Assembly (NCBI GenBank): GCA_016710645.1
Contig: JADJVI010000004.1
Coordinates: 30,459 to 94,458 of the forward strand
DNA length: 64,000 bases
Direction of reading: 5' to 3'
Source: Actinomycetales bacterium
GTDB taxonomy: Bacteria > Actinomycetota > Actinomycetes > Actinomycetales > Dermatophilaceae
Translations under genes and position numbers: made by a program
Shown here: in pieces, positions 34,076-43,334 of the stretch
Position numbering within the stretch: position 1 is the stretch's first letter
Layout: each line of letters begins with the position of its first letter
Notes under the pieces: generated by a model
The model's input: the letters and a program-made list of their open reading frames with translations, nothing else
Told to the model about the DNA's origin: nothing
The model's database searches: none

Positions 34076-35143
34076 TCAGCGGCGGTCAACGCCCATGAGG
34101 TCAAGGATCCGGTGGAGGTCCTCCACGGAGGCAAATTCCACGGTGATCCTGCCCTTGCGCTGACCGAGGGCGATGGTCGCGCGCGTGTCCAGGTGATCGC
34201 TCAGCGCTGCCGCGAGGTCATCGAGCTTGGGATGACGGGCTCCGGGCCGGGGTTTGCGCTTGGCGGACTTGGGCTCGTCGGCCCCGAGCGTGACGATCTC
34301 TTCGACCGACCGCACCGACAGACCTTCCGCGACCACGCGTTGCGCGAGCCGTTCCATGGCGGCGCCGTCGGTGAGGCCGAGTAGTGCCCGGGCGTGACCC
34401 GCGCTGAGCACGCCGGCTGCGACCCGCCGCTGCACGACCGCTGGCAGCTTGAGCAGCCGAAGGGTATTGGTCACCTGCGGCCGCGAGCGACCGATGCGGG
34501 TGGCGAGTTGGTCCTGGGTGCAGCCGAAGTCTTCGAGCAACTGCTGGTATGCCGCGGCCTCCTCCAGGGGGTTGAGCTGGCTGCGGTGCAGGTTCTCCAG
34601 CAGGGCGTCCCTGAGCAGGTCGTCGTCCCGCGTGTCCTTGATGATGGCGGGCACGGCACTGAGCCCGGCTTCCTGGGCGGCTCGCCACCGCCGCTCGCCC
34701 ATGATCAGCTCGTAGCGCACCGGCCCGTCGTGGTCGTCGTCGACCGGGCGGACGACCACCGGTTGCAGGATGCCGATCTCGCGCACCGAGTAGACGAGTT
34801 CGGCCATGTCATCGGGGTCGAAGACCGTGCGCGGCTGACGCGGGTTGGGGCGAATCGAGTCGGGCGGCAGTTCGGCGAAGGTGGCGCCGGGCACCGGCTG
34901 CAGATCCCCGCTGTCGGATGAGCCGCCGTCACGGGTCTGCTCTGGTGTCGTGTCACCACGTGAGCCGCTCACTGAGCCTGGGCCTGAGATCGCCTCGTCG
35001 CTCGCGTGGTCATTCGCCTCGCCCGCAGGCTCGCGAGTGGATCGCTCCCCGAAGAAGATGTCGGCCGGACGGTCTGTCCCGGGCGCCGAGGTAGGAATGA
35101 GTGCGCCAAGACCACGTCCCAACGCCCTGCGCTTTTCCTTCAT
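34076..35143 (-). CDS. parB: chromosome partitioning protein ParB
   Basis: 355-residue ParB. The ParB/sulfiredoxin N-domain contains IRPNPRQPRTVFD and the CTPase/nucleotide motif GERRWRAAQEAG. The helix-turn-helix follows (TQDQLATRIGRSRPQVTNTL), then the C-terminal dimerisation domain. It binds the parS sites located in and around parA and rsmG, spreads, and loads condensin. The start overlaps the parA stop by ATGA. Confidence 0.96.
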   Translation of the reverse strand: MKEKRRALGRGLGALIPTSAPGTDRPADIFFGERSTREPAGEANDHASDEAISGPGSVSGSRGDTTPEQTRDGGSSDSGDLQPVPGATFAELPPDSIRPNPRQPRTVFDPDDMAELVYSVREIGILQPVVVRPVDDDHDGPVRYELIMGERRWRAAQEAGLSAVPAIIKDTRDDDLLRDALLENLHRSQLNPLEEAAAYQQLLEDFGCTQDQLATRIGRSRPQVTNTLRLLKLPAVVQRRVAAGVLSAGHARALLGLTDGAAMERLAQRVVAEGLSVRSVEEIVTLGADEPKSAKRKPRPGARHPKLDDLAAALSDHLDTRATIALGQRKGRITVEFASVEDLHRILDLMGVDRR

Positions 35144-36345
35144 CGCTGCCCTTCCTCATCGCGCACCGTGGCTCCCGGGCTGGCGCTGGTCGCCCCCGGG
35201 GCTCCTCGGTCGGCGATCTGGCTCGCGGCTTCGAGGTAGGCCAAGGCACCACTGTTGAGCGGATCGTAGGTCATCACGGTCTGCCCGAAGCTCGGGGCCT
35301 CCGACACGCGCACCGACCTCGGGATCGTCGTATCCAGCGTCTCCCTTGGGAAGTGGGTGCGGACCTCGTCGGCCACCTGCGCGGACAGCCTGGTCCGTGC
35401 GTCATACATCGTCAGCAGGATGGTCGACACGGCCAACGTCGGGTTGAGGTGGGTGCGGATGAGCTCGATGTTCCGCAGCAGTTGCGAGACCCCCTCCAGG
35501 GCGTAGTACTCACACTGGATGGGGATGAAGACCTCTTGGGCGGCGACGAAAGCGTTGATGGTGAGCAGCCCGAGGCTCGGCGGACAGTCGATGAAGATGT
35601 AGTCGTATGCCGTCTGGCTGAGCATCGCGCGAATCGCCTTGGCCAACCGGTTCTCCCGAGCGACCAGCGAAACCAACTCGATCTCCGCTCCGGCCAGGTC
35701 AATGGAGGACGGGGCGCAGAAGAGACCGTCGACGTCGGGCGAGGGTTGCACGATCTCGGCCATCGGCACGTCATCCACCAGCACGTCGTAGACCGATTCG
35801 ATGCCCGCATGGTGGTCGATGCCCAGCGCTGTGCTGGCGTTGCCCTGGGGGTCGAGGTCGACCACCAGCACCTGCAGGCCCGACTGAGCGAGGGCCGCGG
35901 CGATGTTGACGGCGGTCGTTGTCTTGCCGACGCCACCCTTCTGGTTGGCAACGGTGAGGATGCGCGTGTGGGTGGGCTTGGGGAAGGTGCGGTTGGTCAA
36001 GGCGATCCTCCGCTTGGTGTCCACGGCAAGCGCCTTCGCCAACGGGGTGTCGTCGTCGCTGGGCGGCACCGTCGAGAGCAACTCGGCCCGCAGTGCCGCG
36101 TCCGGGACGTGCGTCGGGGTGGGGAGATCTGAGCCATGGGAAGTGTCGTCCACGGTGGCGCTGTCCTGTTCGGCCGCACGTTGGTGCACAGGCGACTGTC
36201 GATCGGATGGCGATGTTTCACGTGAAACATCGGCTGGACCAGAGGGCGTATCCCCCCGGTTGTCGTCGAGTGGCACGGCGTCGGGAAGGGGGCGAGACGG
36301 CATACCTGGCTCTGACTCAGGAACGGCCGGTGGTGCGGGATGCAT
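35140..36345 (-). CDS. parA: chromosome partitioning ATPase ParA
   Basis: ParA/Soj-type deviant Walker ATPase. The P-loop is VANQKGGVGKTTTAVNIA, followed by VLVVDLDPQGNAST and IFIDCPPSLGLL. The conserved core is about 260 residues. Upstream lies a long Pro/Ser/Asp-rich extension, within which a parS site is read as DVSRET. The start is uncertain: the ATG at 36345 gives 401 residues, while the frame stays open to 36591 (483 residues). I chose 36345 because the extra segment carries another parS site and no recognisable fold. Confidence 0.88.
   Translation of the reverse strand: MHPAPPAVPESEPGMPSRPLPDAVPLDDNRGDTPSGPADVSRETSPSDRQSPVHQRAAEQDSATVDDTSHGSDLPTPTHVPDAALRAELLSTVPPSDDDTPLAKALAVDTKRRIALTNRTFPKPTHTRILTVANQKGGVGKTTTAVNIAAALAQSGLQVLVVDLDPQGNASTALGIDHHAGIESVYDVLVDDVPMAEIVQPSPDVDGLFCAPSSIDLAGAEIELVSLVARENRLAKAIRAMLSQTAYDYIFIDCPPSLGLLTINAFVAAQEVFIPIQCEYYALEGVSQLLRNIELIRTHLNPTLAVSTILLTMYDARTRLSAQVADEVRTHFPRETLDTTIPRSVRVSEAPSFGQTVMTYDPLNSGALAYLEAASQIADRGAPGATSASPGATVRDEEGQR
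36214..36229. promoter_or_regulatory. parS site 1
   Basis: Perfect 16-bp TGTTTCACGTGAAACA, the ParB-binding centromere sequence, inside the N-terminal extension of parA (read DVSRET). Confidence 0.96.
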
Positions 36346-36564
36346 CGTGTTCACCGTGGCGACCTCGGCGTTCGGACTGATGGATGGATCGGTGTCGTTG
36401 GACGGCCATCCCAGACGCGAGGGCGTCTTGTCATCGAGGTGGGGCCAGCCGAGACCACGCGCTGTCCGGACCGCATCCATGCCCAGCATCCAATCACAGG
36501 CCCAGCGGCCCTCCAGCCGTCGTCCACAGTCGAGACGGTGGCACCGAAGCCACGGCGATCTCGA

Positions 36565-36580
36565 TGTTTCACGTGAAACA
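36565..36580. promoter_or_regulatory. parS site 2
   Basis: Perfect TGTTTCACGTGAAACA just upstream of parA, at the very start of its longest possible reading frame. Confidence 0.96.
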
Positions 36581-36600
36581 TGGTCCACCAACTAGCCGCG

Positions 36601-37030
36601 TCAGCAGCGCGGTGCGGGGTCCTCCAGCAACTTCCGACAGATCTCGGTCAGGGTGCGCCTCTCGTCAGGGGTGTGCCGAGACCAGAACCGATCCTCGACC
36701 GTCACGAGGATTCGCGGTGAGGCCTGACCAAGCAGGTCGTCCGCATTCCGTCAGCGACACACTGACGTCCGTCGGGGTGTGCCGAATCCGCTGTAACAGC
36801 CCCCGTCGTTCGAGTCGATCCACCAGGCGGGTCAGCGCACTCGGTCTCCGGGACACGGCTCGCGCGCGGGCTGCCATCCGCGGCGAGCGATCCGAGGTGA
36901 GCGACAGGCGCAGAAGTGCGTCCACGTCGGTGTAGCCCACTCTGAGGTGCCGCTGCAGATCACCGTCGACTGAGCCGATCACAGTGCCGGCTGCCGTGCG
37001 GAAGGTGTTCCAGGCGTCCCGATCCTCCCG
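36601..37030 (-). pseudogene. degenerate MarR-family regulator
   Basis: Minus-strand remnant of a MarR winged-helix regulator. The first part reads GYTDVDALLRLSLTSD, then RPSALTRLVDRLERRGLLQR, the recognition helix and wing. After about 36740 the similarity moves to another frame (VTVEDRFWSRHTPDERRTLT, ICRKLLEDP) and ends at a stop at 36601-36603. No start codon is found: an in-frame stop and parS site 3 lie immediately upstream. MarR genes do occur between parA and rsmG in related bacteria, so this is a decaying resident gene or one with sequence errors. Confidence 0.65.
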
Positions 37031-37037
37031 CTACCGA

Positions 37038-37053
37038 TGTTTCACGTGAAACA
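37038..37053. promoter_or_regulatory. parS site 3
   Basis: Perfect TGTTTCACGTGAAACA in the gap between the MarR remnant and the end of rsmG. Confidence 0.96.
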
Positions 37054-37076
37054 TCGGTGGCCTCCACACGAAATCC

Positions 37077-37835
37077 CTACTCGGACGGTTGGCGTCGCTT
37101 GCGCCCCTTGCCCTGTCGGCGCCCACGCGCCGACGCCGACGGCTTACCGGGTTGGGGCTGGGTGCCGACCCGGATGATCATCACCTGAGTCGGCGGGTCA
37201 AGGACTCCGGCGCCGAAGGTTGTTACCCCGGTCTCGACTGCCCCCAGTCTCTTCAGGCTGGCCTCTTCCTGCGCAAGCTCCTGCTGGGCACTCTGCCCCT
37301 TCAATGCGACCAAACGCCCGTTCGCCTCCAGGAGCGGAAACGACCATCGCGCGAGAGCGTCGATCCGAGCGACGGCGCGCGCGGTGACATACGGAGCGCG
37401 GCAAACTCCCACAACGCCCTCGGCTCGCGCGTTGTGGATGACGACGTTGGTCAAGCCCAGTTCTGCGACAGCCGCCTCGAGCCAGCGACACCGGCGCGCC
37501 AGAGGCTCGACAAGGTGCAGCGTGAGATCGGGACGAGCGATGGCGAAGACCAGCCCTGGCAGGCCTGCTCCGGAGCCGATGTCGATCACCGTGCTGTTGT
37601 CGGAGAAGTAGGGAGCGACAACCGCGCAATTGAGGACATGTCTGTCCCAGAGTCGCGGCGCCTCCCGTGGGCCGATCAGCCCATGGGCGATTCCCGTGTC
37701 CCCCAAGAGTGCAACGTAACGCTCCGCCAGGGTGACGTGCTCGCCGAAGACGTCCTTGGCTGCACGCGGTGTGGGGGGTACGCCGGGAGTCACGGGCTCG
37801 AGAGCCTCGGGAGACGGAGTAGCGGCGTTCGGCAT
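37077..37835 (-). CDS. rsmG: 16S rRNA (guanine-N7) methyltransferase RsmG
   Basis: 252-residue SAM-dependent methyltransferase modifying G527 (E. coli numbering) of 16S rRNA. Motifs: RLWDRHVLNCAVV, the SAM-binding VIDIGSGAGLPGLVFAI, and VTARAVARIDALARW. A Lys/Arg-rich tail ends the protein. The ATG at 37835 was chosen; the frame continues upstream through a parS site that would read DVSRET. The position after parA is the conserved gidB location. Confidence 0.93.
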   Translation of the reverse strand: MPNAATPSPEALEPVTPGVPPTPRAAKDVFGEHVTLAERYVALLGDTGIAHGLIGPREAPRLWDRHVLNCAVVAPYFSDNSTVIDIGSGAGLPGLVFAIARPDLTLHLVEPLARRCRWLEAAVAELGLTNVVIHNARAEGVVGVCRAPYVTARAVARIDALARWSFPLLEANGRLVALKGQSAQQELAQEEASLKRLGAVETGVTTFGAGVLDPPTQVMIIRVGTQPQPGKPSASARGRRQGKGRKRRQPSE

Positions 37836-37898
37836 GACCACATCCTCCCCGATGCTCAACCCGCTCGGCCCGCTACGTGCCGCCTCGGCCGCAGGCGA

Positions 37899-37914
37899 TG
37901 TTTCACGTGAAACA
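37899..37914. promoter_or_regulatory. parS site 4
   Basis: Perfect TGTTTCACGTGAAACA upstream of the rsmG start. Confidence 0.96.
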
Positions 37915-38023
37915 TCGGCCAGATCCCGTCCGGCTGGGACAACTACCTGCGCATGGGTCAGACAGCACGACATGGCCACGGTGGACCAAGTGGGGAACCG
38001 ACCCGAGGTTGGCGGGAGGTGAA

Positions 38024-38039
38024 TGTTTCACGTGAAACA
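38024..38039. promoter_or_regulatory. parS site 5
   Basis: Perfect TGTTTCACGTGAAACA between rsmG and jag. With sites 1-4 it makes a five-site centromere cluster within about 1.8 kb, 4-7 kb from the origin. Confidence 0.96.
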
Positions 38040-38178
38040 TGACCCGCACGTCTGCTGACAACCCGACCCCGACGTCACTAGTGCTGCCTGGGCCCACTAC
38101 AGCGAGGGCCCCGCCCGGTAGTCCGGACGAGGCCCTGCGTGGTTCGCGGCAGATCTCGAGTGCGAGCGACCCGTCCGA

Positions 38179-38949
38179 TCAGGCTGGGGAGATGACGATG
38201 TGTCGATGCGGTTCGACGCCTTCGGACTCGGACACCAAGCCAGCCGCAGTCACCTCGTCGTGGACGACCTTTCGCTCGAAGGCCGACATATTGGCCAGCG
38301 CCTTAGCAGCACCCGACTCCCGAACCTCGGCAATCGCGGCCTTGGCCAGATCGACCAATGCGGCTCGACGGGCGGCGCGGTGACCCGCGACGTCGAGCAT
38401 CAGCCGGCTGCGCTCACCCGTCGCGGTTTGCACCGCGAGCCGGGTCAGTTCCTGCAGCGCATCAAGGACACGCCCATCCGGTCCGACCAGGCGACGCGGC
38501 ACCCGCCCCTCTTCAGAGTCGACGATCGCGACAGCGGCACGGTCTCCGTCGATGTCGACCTCAATGTCGCCGTCGAGGTCGGCAATGTCCAGGAGCTTCT
38601 CGAGGAAGTCCGCGGCTACTTCACCTTCGCGCTCCAGCAGGGCCACGCGTGCCTTGCCGCGACGCCGGCCTCCGCTTCCGGCGCCCGCCGGCTCCGTGGC
38701 ACCGCCCTCCGCGTCACCGCCCTGCGCGTCATCACCTTCCGGGTCGTCATCGACGTCTGCCGAGTCAGCCGCGTCGTCGGATGCAGCGCCTGCGGGGACG
38801 ACGCCGTTCTCGCCCTCCCCACCGCGGTCACCGGCTGACTCGTTCACCGCCTCGGCCTCAGCGTGCGGGTCCACGACCATCGCATCCACCTCGGCCTCGG
38901 CACCGGCGCCACCCGCGGCGGCGTGGGACGGCATACCTGCGTCGTTCAT
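38179..38949 (-). CDS. jag: Jag/KhpB-like KH-R3H RNA-binding protein
   Basis: 256-residue protein. About 100 acidic, Gly/Asp-rich residues come first, then a KH-like domain (RRLVGPDGRVLDALQELTRL) and an R3H domain (GHRAARRAALVDLAKAAIAE, AFERKVVHDEV). In other bacteria Jag/KhpB binds RNA and influences cell-wall synthesis and division. The ATG at 38949 is preceded by AAGGAG. It lies directly downstream of yidC, the conserved order. Confidence 0.93.
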   Translation of the reverse strand: MNDAGMPSHAAAGGAGAEAEVDAMVVDPHAEAEAVNESAGDRGGEGENGVVPAGAASDDAADSADVDDDPEGDDAQGGDAEGGATEPAGAGSGGRRRGKARVALLEREGEVAADFLEKLLDIADLDGDIEVDIDGDRAAVAIVDSEEGRVPRRLVGPDGRVLDALQELTRLAVQTATGERSRLMLDVAGHRAARRAALVDLAKAAIAEVRESGAAKALANMSAFERKVVHDEVTAAGLVSESEGVEPHRHIVISPA

Positions 38950-39011
38950 GTCGTGCTCCTTCGTCCGTGGTCGACCGTGCTCACCCACACGGGGTGCCGG
39001 TCGAGCGCGTG

Positions 39012-40103
39012 TTACTGGTCTTGGGGGGTGCCCGCGTCGGGCTTAGCCTGCGATCCGCCGCCACTGGCCGGACCGGCGCCACCAGCACCGCCACCAGCAG
39101 CCCCCGTACCACCGGTGCGCTTGGCTCGCTTGGCGCTCTTGGGCTGCTGCCGCTGCCGACTGACCGGAGGCTGAGCCTCGGCGGCATCAGTGCCGGCGCC
39201 GCCTCCATCCGTGCCGCCAGACGCATCGCGTTCCAGGCCCTTAACCGAGAATGGCGTCACGGTCTTGCCCTTGCGAGCCTGGCGCTCGTGCAGCGCGCGC
39301 TCGGCGGCCGAGCCGGGGGCCGGCATCCGGCGGATGACGTAGAACTGCTGACCCATCGACCACACGTTGGTGGTGAGCCAGTAGAGCAGCACACCGATGG
39401 GGAAGTTGATGCCCGACAAGGCGAAGAAGATCGGCATCAGATAGAGGATGACGGTCTGTTGCTTCATGTACGGGTTGTCCAGCGCCGAGTCCGGCAGGTT
39501 CTTGCGCATGAGTTGGCGCTGGGTCGTGAAGGTGGACACCGACATGAGCACGATGAGCACGACGGTGACGATCTTGGTCGGCAGGTCGGTCGAACCCATG
39601 AATGTCGACGAGAACGGCGCACCAAAAATGTCCGACTTCTCGATCTGCTGGGCCACGCTCGCATCGATCGGACCGATCGCCCCCCAGGTGCCCTCGGCGA
39701 TCGCCTTGAGGTGGTTGAGCACGGTGAACAGCGCGAAGAAGAACGGCGACTGCAGCAGGATCGGCAAGCACGACGAGAACGGGTTGGTGCCCGTCTTCTT
39801 GTAGAGATCCATCGTCTCCTGGGTCATCGCTTGGCGTGACTCAGGGTCGGTCTTGCCCTTGTATTTCGCCTGGATCTTCTGCATCTCCGGCTGGATCAGC
39901 TGCATCCGCCGCGACGCGTGGATCTGCTTGACGAACAGCGGGATGAGCACGATCCGCACGACGATGGTGAGGCCGACGATCGACAGCGCCCAGGCCCAGC
40001 CACCGCCGATCCCGATCGTCGTCCACAGCTTGTGCCAGCCCAACATGACCCACGCGACGCCGATAGTCAGCGGCGAGAGCAGCGTGTTGAAGAAATCTCC
40101 CAC
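39012..40103 (-). CDS. yidC: membrane protein insertase YidC
   Basis: 363-residue Oxa1/YidC/Alb3-family insertase without the large periplasmic domain of proteobacterial YidC. The GTG start at 40103 leads into two N-terminal helices. The conserved cytoplasmic hairpin region is ASRRMQLIQPEMQKIQAKYK, and TGTNPFSSCLPILLQSPFFF precedes the transmembrane core. The last 110 residues are a Gly/Lys-rich cytoplasmic tail. It inserts membrane proteins with or without SecYEG. Confidence 0.95.
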   Translation of the reverse strand: MGDFFNTLLSPLTIGVAWVMLGWHKLWTTIGIGGGWAWALSIVGLTIVVRIVLIPLFVKQIHASRRMQLIQPEMQKIQAKYKGKTDPESRQAMTQETMDLYKKTGTNPFSSCLPILLQSPFFFALFTVLNHLKAIAEGTWGAIGPIDASVAQQIEKSDIFGAPFSSTFMGSTDLPTKIVTVVLIVLMSVSTFTTQRQLMRKNLPDSALDNPYMKQQTVILYLMPIFFALSGINFPIGVLLYWLTTNVWSMGQQFYVIRRMPAPGSAAERALHERQARKGKTVTPFSVKGLERDASGGTDGGGAGTDAAEAQPPVSRQRQQPKSAKRAKRTGGTGAAGGGAGGAGPASGGGSQAKPDAGTPQDQ

Positions 40104-40188
40104 GGTCGTCCTTGCTCGTAGGGCGAGACAGGTGTCTCACCATTCTGGGGAGGACTGCCCGGCTGGTATGCCGTGCGCCTCCCGGGGT

Positions 40189-40599
40189 TCAGGGGGTGGT
40201 GTATGCCGGGGCCGTCACCACGAGGGGATCCGGCTCGGCGGGCGACTGATCGCATTCGGTCGATTGCCGATCCTCCGGCGCAGGCATCAACGCGCCCTCG
40301 CGCTGCGGAACGTGGTCGGTTCCACCCGGGTTCCACGGGTTGCACCGCAGCAGCCGGCGCGCGACCAGCCACGACCCCCGCAGCGGACCGAACCGTCCGA
40401 GGGCAGTCACTGCATACGAGGAGCAGCACGGATAGAACCGGCACGACGGCGGCGTCAGCGGCGAGATCAGCACCTGGTAGGCCCGCACGAGGACCAGCAG
40501 CGGCACGGCCAGCGCCTGCCCGACCGTCCAGCGCTCACCCGGCAGCAACAGCCACCCGCGCACCCGCGCACTCACCCGAGCCATCAGGTCACCCATCAC
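40189..40599 (-). CDS. yidD: membrane protein insertion efficiency factor YidD
   Basis: 136-residue YidD. The family core is LVRAYQVLISPLTPPSCRFY followed by PCCSSYAVTALGRFG and a closing LLRCNPWNPGGTD. It is longer than the usual 70-110 residues because of extra residues at both ends. It assists YidC-dependent insertion. The start overlaps the rnpA stop by four bases. Confidence 0.94.
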   Translation of the reverse strand: MMGDLMARVSARVRGWLLLPGERWTVGQALAVPLLVLVRAYQVLISPLTPPSCRFYPCCSSYAVTALGRFGPLRGSWLVARRLLRCNPWNPGGTDHVPQREGALMPAPEDRQSTECDQSPAEPDPLVVTAPAYTTP

Positions 40600-40994
40600 C
40601 CGCGACCCCCCGCGCTCCCAGCCGAGCAGGCCGAGCCAGCCGACACGGCCCGTAGCGAGCGGGCCACGCTCGACCCGAGTTCCGCCGCCAGCTCGGCATA
40701 CGAGGCGGTCGCGGCAGCGGGCTGCGCACGGACGACAACATCGACCCCAGCCGGTATGCCGGGCAGCAGCGGCGCGGTCGCAGCCCGCAACCGGCGGGTC
40801 ACGAGGTTGCGCACGACGGCCCCGCCCACGGCCTTGGACACGACAAAACCGACCCGGGGGGAACGAACCCCCGTCGGGTCGGTCAGGGCTAAGGACACCA
40901 CGAGCAGCCGCCCGCCGGTGCGTGATCCCCGCGGGCCGCGGCCTGCCGCGCGGAACTGCGCGGCGTCGCGCAGTCGGTGCCGCGCGGCCAGCAC
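40596..40994 (-). CDS. rnpA: ribonuclease P protein component
   Basis: 132-residue RnpA. It begins MLAARHRLRDAAQFRAAGRG and contains the signature RVGFVVSKAVGGAVVRNLVT followed by RRLRAA, the RNA-binding RNR motif. It associates with the M1 RNA of RNase P, which matures tRNA 5' ends. It lies between rpmH and yidD, as in most bacteria. The C-terminal Ser/Ala/Gly tail is unusual but not disabling. Confidence 0.95.
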   Translation of the reverse strand: MLAARHRLRDAAQFRAAGRGPRGSRTGGRLLVVSLALTDPTGVRSPRVGFVVSKAVGGAVVRNLVTRRLRAATAPLLPGIPAGVDVVVRAQPAAATASYAELAAELGSSVARSLRAVSAGSACSAGSAGGRG

Positions 40995-41003
40995 ACCGCA
41001 GCC

Positions 41004-41141
41004 TCAGGCAGAGAGTTCGGCGCGGCCCTTGCGGCGGCGGCCGGCCAGGATGGCGCGGCCGGCGCGAGTGGCCATCCGCGCGCGGAAGCCGTGCGTCTTG
41101 GCCCGACGACGGTTGTTGGGCTGGAAGGTGCGCTTGCTCAC
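41004..41141 (-). CDS. rpmH: 50S ribosomal protein L34
   Basis: 45-residue L34 with GTG start at 41141. The sequence SKRTFQPNNRRRAKTHGFRA is the standard family opening, and the basic C-terminus (GRRRKGRAELSA) matches. It is 10 bp upstream of rnpA in the same operon, reading away from dnaA. Confidence 0.97.
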   Translation of the reverse strand: MSKRTFQPNNRRRAKTHGFRARMATRAGRAILAGRRRKGRAELSA

Positions 41142-41722
41142 GGTGGGATCTCCGTCAGGTCGGCCGGGCGCGCACGGAGAGCGGCCTGGCAAGGGTGGTC
41201 GGCGGTGCAGCCGGTATGCCGGTCGCAATCGGAGACCCGCGCGAAGGGCACGGGCATGCGAAAGCGGCCGGAGGAAGGCTCGGTCAAGGGTACGGTGCAC
41301 CCCTGTCAGGGTCAAACCAGCGCCTCGACTGAGCCTGTGGACGACCGGGGGCGCTCGCGACGATGGACCGTTCGGCGACGGGAATGGTCACGTCGTCGCG
41401 CAAACCCCCCAGTGTGAATCACCAGGCATACCGACTCGGCTGCGACACGCCGACAGGGCGTGTAATGTCTGATCCCGCCCACCGCAGCTTCCCTCACGTT
41501 GGTTCTCCCGATGGATGCCCGTCATCCATCGCCTCGGCTGGCCCATCGTGCCGCGGCGGTCATGCACACCCTGTGGATAACGCTGTGGACGACGTATGAT
41601 CCGAAGTCGCCACCAGTGTCGGGGTTCCACAGCGTGCATGGCTCACTGATCCGCTGGAGGCGACGGGAAGCACGAGCTGACCGTCCACCGGCGGTCATGA
41701 CCAGGTCAAGGGGGGTGTGCGG
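41142..41722. promoter_or_regulatory. rpmH-dnaA intergenic region with DnaA-box-like sites
   Basis: 580 bp between divergent rpmH and dnaA. It contains a perfect DnaA box (TGTGGATAA, 41572-41580) and weaker TGTGGACGA sites at 41337-41345 and 41584-41592. Two copies of the GTATGCC word lie at about 41214 and 41424. Promoters for both genes must be here, but I cannot place them with confidence. This may be an autoregulatory or accessory part of the origin. Confidence 0.65.
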
Positions 41723-43334
41723 ATGAGCGCGGACGAACTCGACCTCGCCGACGTCTGGCACCGCACCCTTCGGGATCTGGATGGCACCGACCTGTCGCCG
41801 AGCGAACGAGCGTTCGTCGGGCTGGGGCGCCTGGTCGCAGTGGTCGACAGCACCGCGCTGGTGGAGGTGCCCAACGACTACACCAAGTCGATCATCGAGC
41901 ACCGGGTCAACGACACCGTCGTGCGCACGCTCAGTGCCCAGATCGGCCGGGAAGTGCGCCTGGCTGTCGCGATCGACCAGAGCCTCGACCCGCTCAGTCC
42001 CACCGAACACGGTGACGGGATGCGCGCGCCCCCCGACCACGACGGTGGCTATCCGCCGCGGCGTCCGGACGAAGACCCCTTCCGTATCCCCGCCTCTGAC
42101 GAGGACCACGACGACGACGGGGACCGCTACGACGGGGTGCGTTACGACGGAGCCCGCACCGAGCGCTTTCACCCCGGCAGCTCCCTCCCGGGATGGTGAG
42201 CGGGACAGCGAACGACACAGCGACAGGGACGGTGAACGGCATACCGATCGCGTCGGGAATGTCATCCCCATCACCAGCCGCCGCGACGCCGAGGACTCCG
42301 CGCGCACCCGGCTGAACCCGAAGTACACCTTCGAGACCTTCGTCGCCGGGTCGAGCAACCGCTTCGCGCACGCCGCGGCCAATGCGGTCTCCGAGGCGCC
42401 GGGTAAGAGCTACAACCCGCTGTTCATCTATGGGTCCTCGGGGCTGGGCAAGACCCACCTGCTGCACGCGATCGGGCACTACACCCGCCACCTCTACCCC
42501 CACGTGCGGGTGCGTTACGTCAACTCGGAAGAGTTCACCAACGACTTCATCAACTCGATCCGCGACGACCGCACCAGTCGGTTCCAGAGTGTCTACCGCG
42601 ATGTCGACGTGCTGCTCATCGACGACATCCAGTTCCTCGCCGGCAAGGAGCAGACGCAGGAGGAGTTCTTCCACACCTTCAACGCCCTGCACAACGCGAG
42701 CAAGCAGGTCGTCATCACCTCGGATATGCCGCCCAAGCAGCTGACCAGCTTCGAGGAGCGGTTGCGCAGCCGGTTCGAGTGGGGCCTCATCACCGACGTG
42801 CAGTTGCCCGACCTGGAGACCCGGATCGCGATTTTGCGCAAGAAGGCCATCCAGGAGCGGATGAACGCTCCGGACGATGTCCTGGAGTACATCGCGACGA
42901 TGATCACCTCCAACATCCGCGAGTTGGAGGGCGCGCTGATCCGGGTGACCGCCTTCGCGAGCCTCAACCGCGAGCCGGTCACCCTCGCTCTGGCCCAGAG
43001 CGTGCTCAAGGACCTCGTGCCCACCGATCAACCGGTGCCGATCACGGCGACGACGATCCAGAAGCACACCGCGGAGTACTTCGACCTCACCGTCGAGGAC
43101 CTGTGCGGATCCTCGCGTTCCCGCCAGCTCGTGACGGCCCGGCAGATCGCGATGTATCTCTGCCGCGAGCTCACCGAACTCTCCCTGCCCAAGATCGGGC
43201 AGGCTTTCGGCGGCCGCGATCATACGACGGTCATGCACGCCGACCGCAAGATCCGCGAACTCATGGGTGAGCGCCGGGCGATCTACAACCAGGTCACCGA
43301 GCTCACCGCGCGGATCCGCCAGCACACCCGCTGA
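41723..43334 (+). pseudogene. dnaA: chromosomal replication initiator DnaA, reading frame shifted in the linker
   Basis: Domain I (starting MSADELDLADVWHRTLRDL) runs in one frame until a TGA at 42197-42199. From about 42180 the protein continues in the next frame: GERDSERHSDRDGER, then domain III with PLFIYGSSGLGKTHLLHAIG (Walker A) and VLLIDDIQFLAGKEQTQEEF (Walker B). Domain IV has the DnaA-box-binding signature SLPKIGQAFGGRDHTTVMHA. One surplus base in the C/G run near 42183-42192 explains the shift, which falls in the non-conserved acidic linker. DnaA is essential, so a sequence error is the likeliest cause; recoding or a real mutation remain possible. Confidence 0.85.

Noticed and set aside
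36345..36591. Longer ParA N-terminus starting at 36591
   Set aside because: Possible, but it would turn parS site 2 and promoter-like spacer into low-complexity protein; no supporting motif, so the shorter form was preferred.
42193..42330. Restart of translation after the dnaA frameshift giving a split DnaA
   Set aside because: The ATG overlapping the stop leads into a third frame that ends soon; I see no start codon in the frame of domain III near the break.
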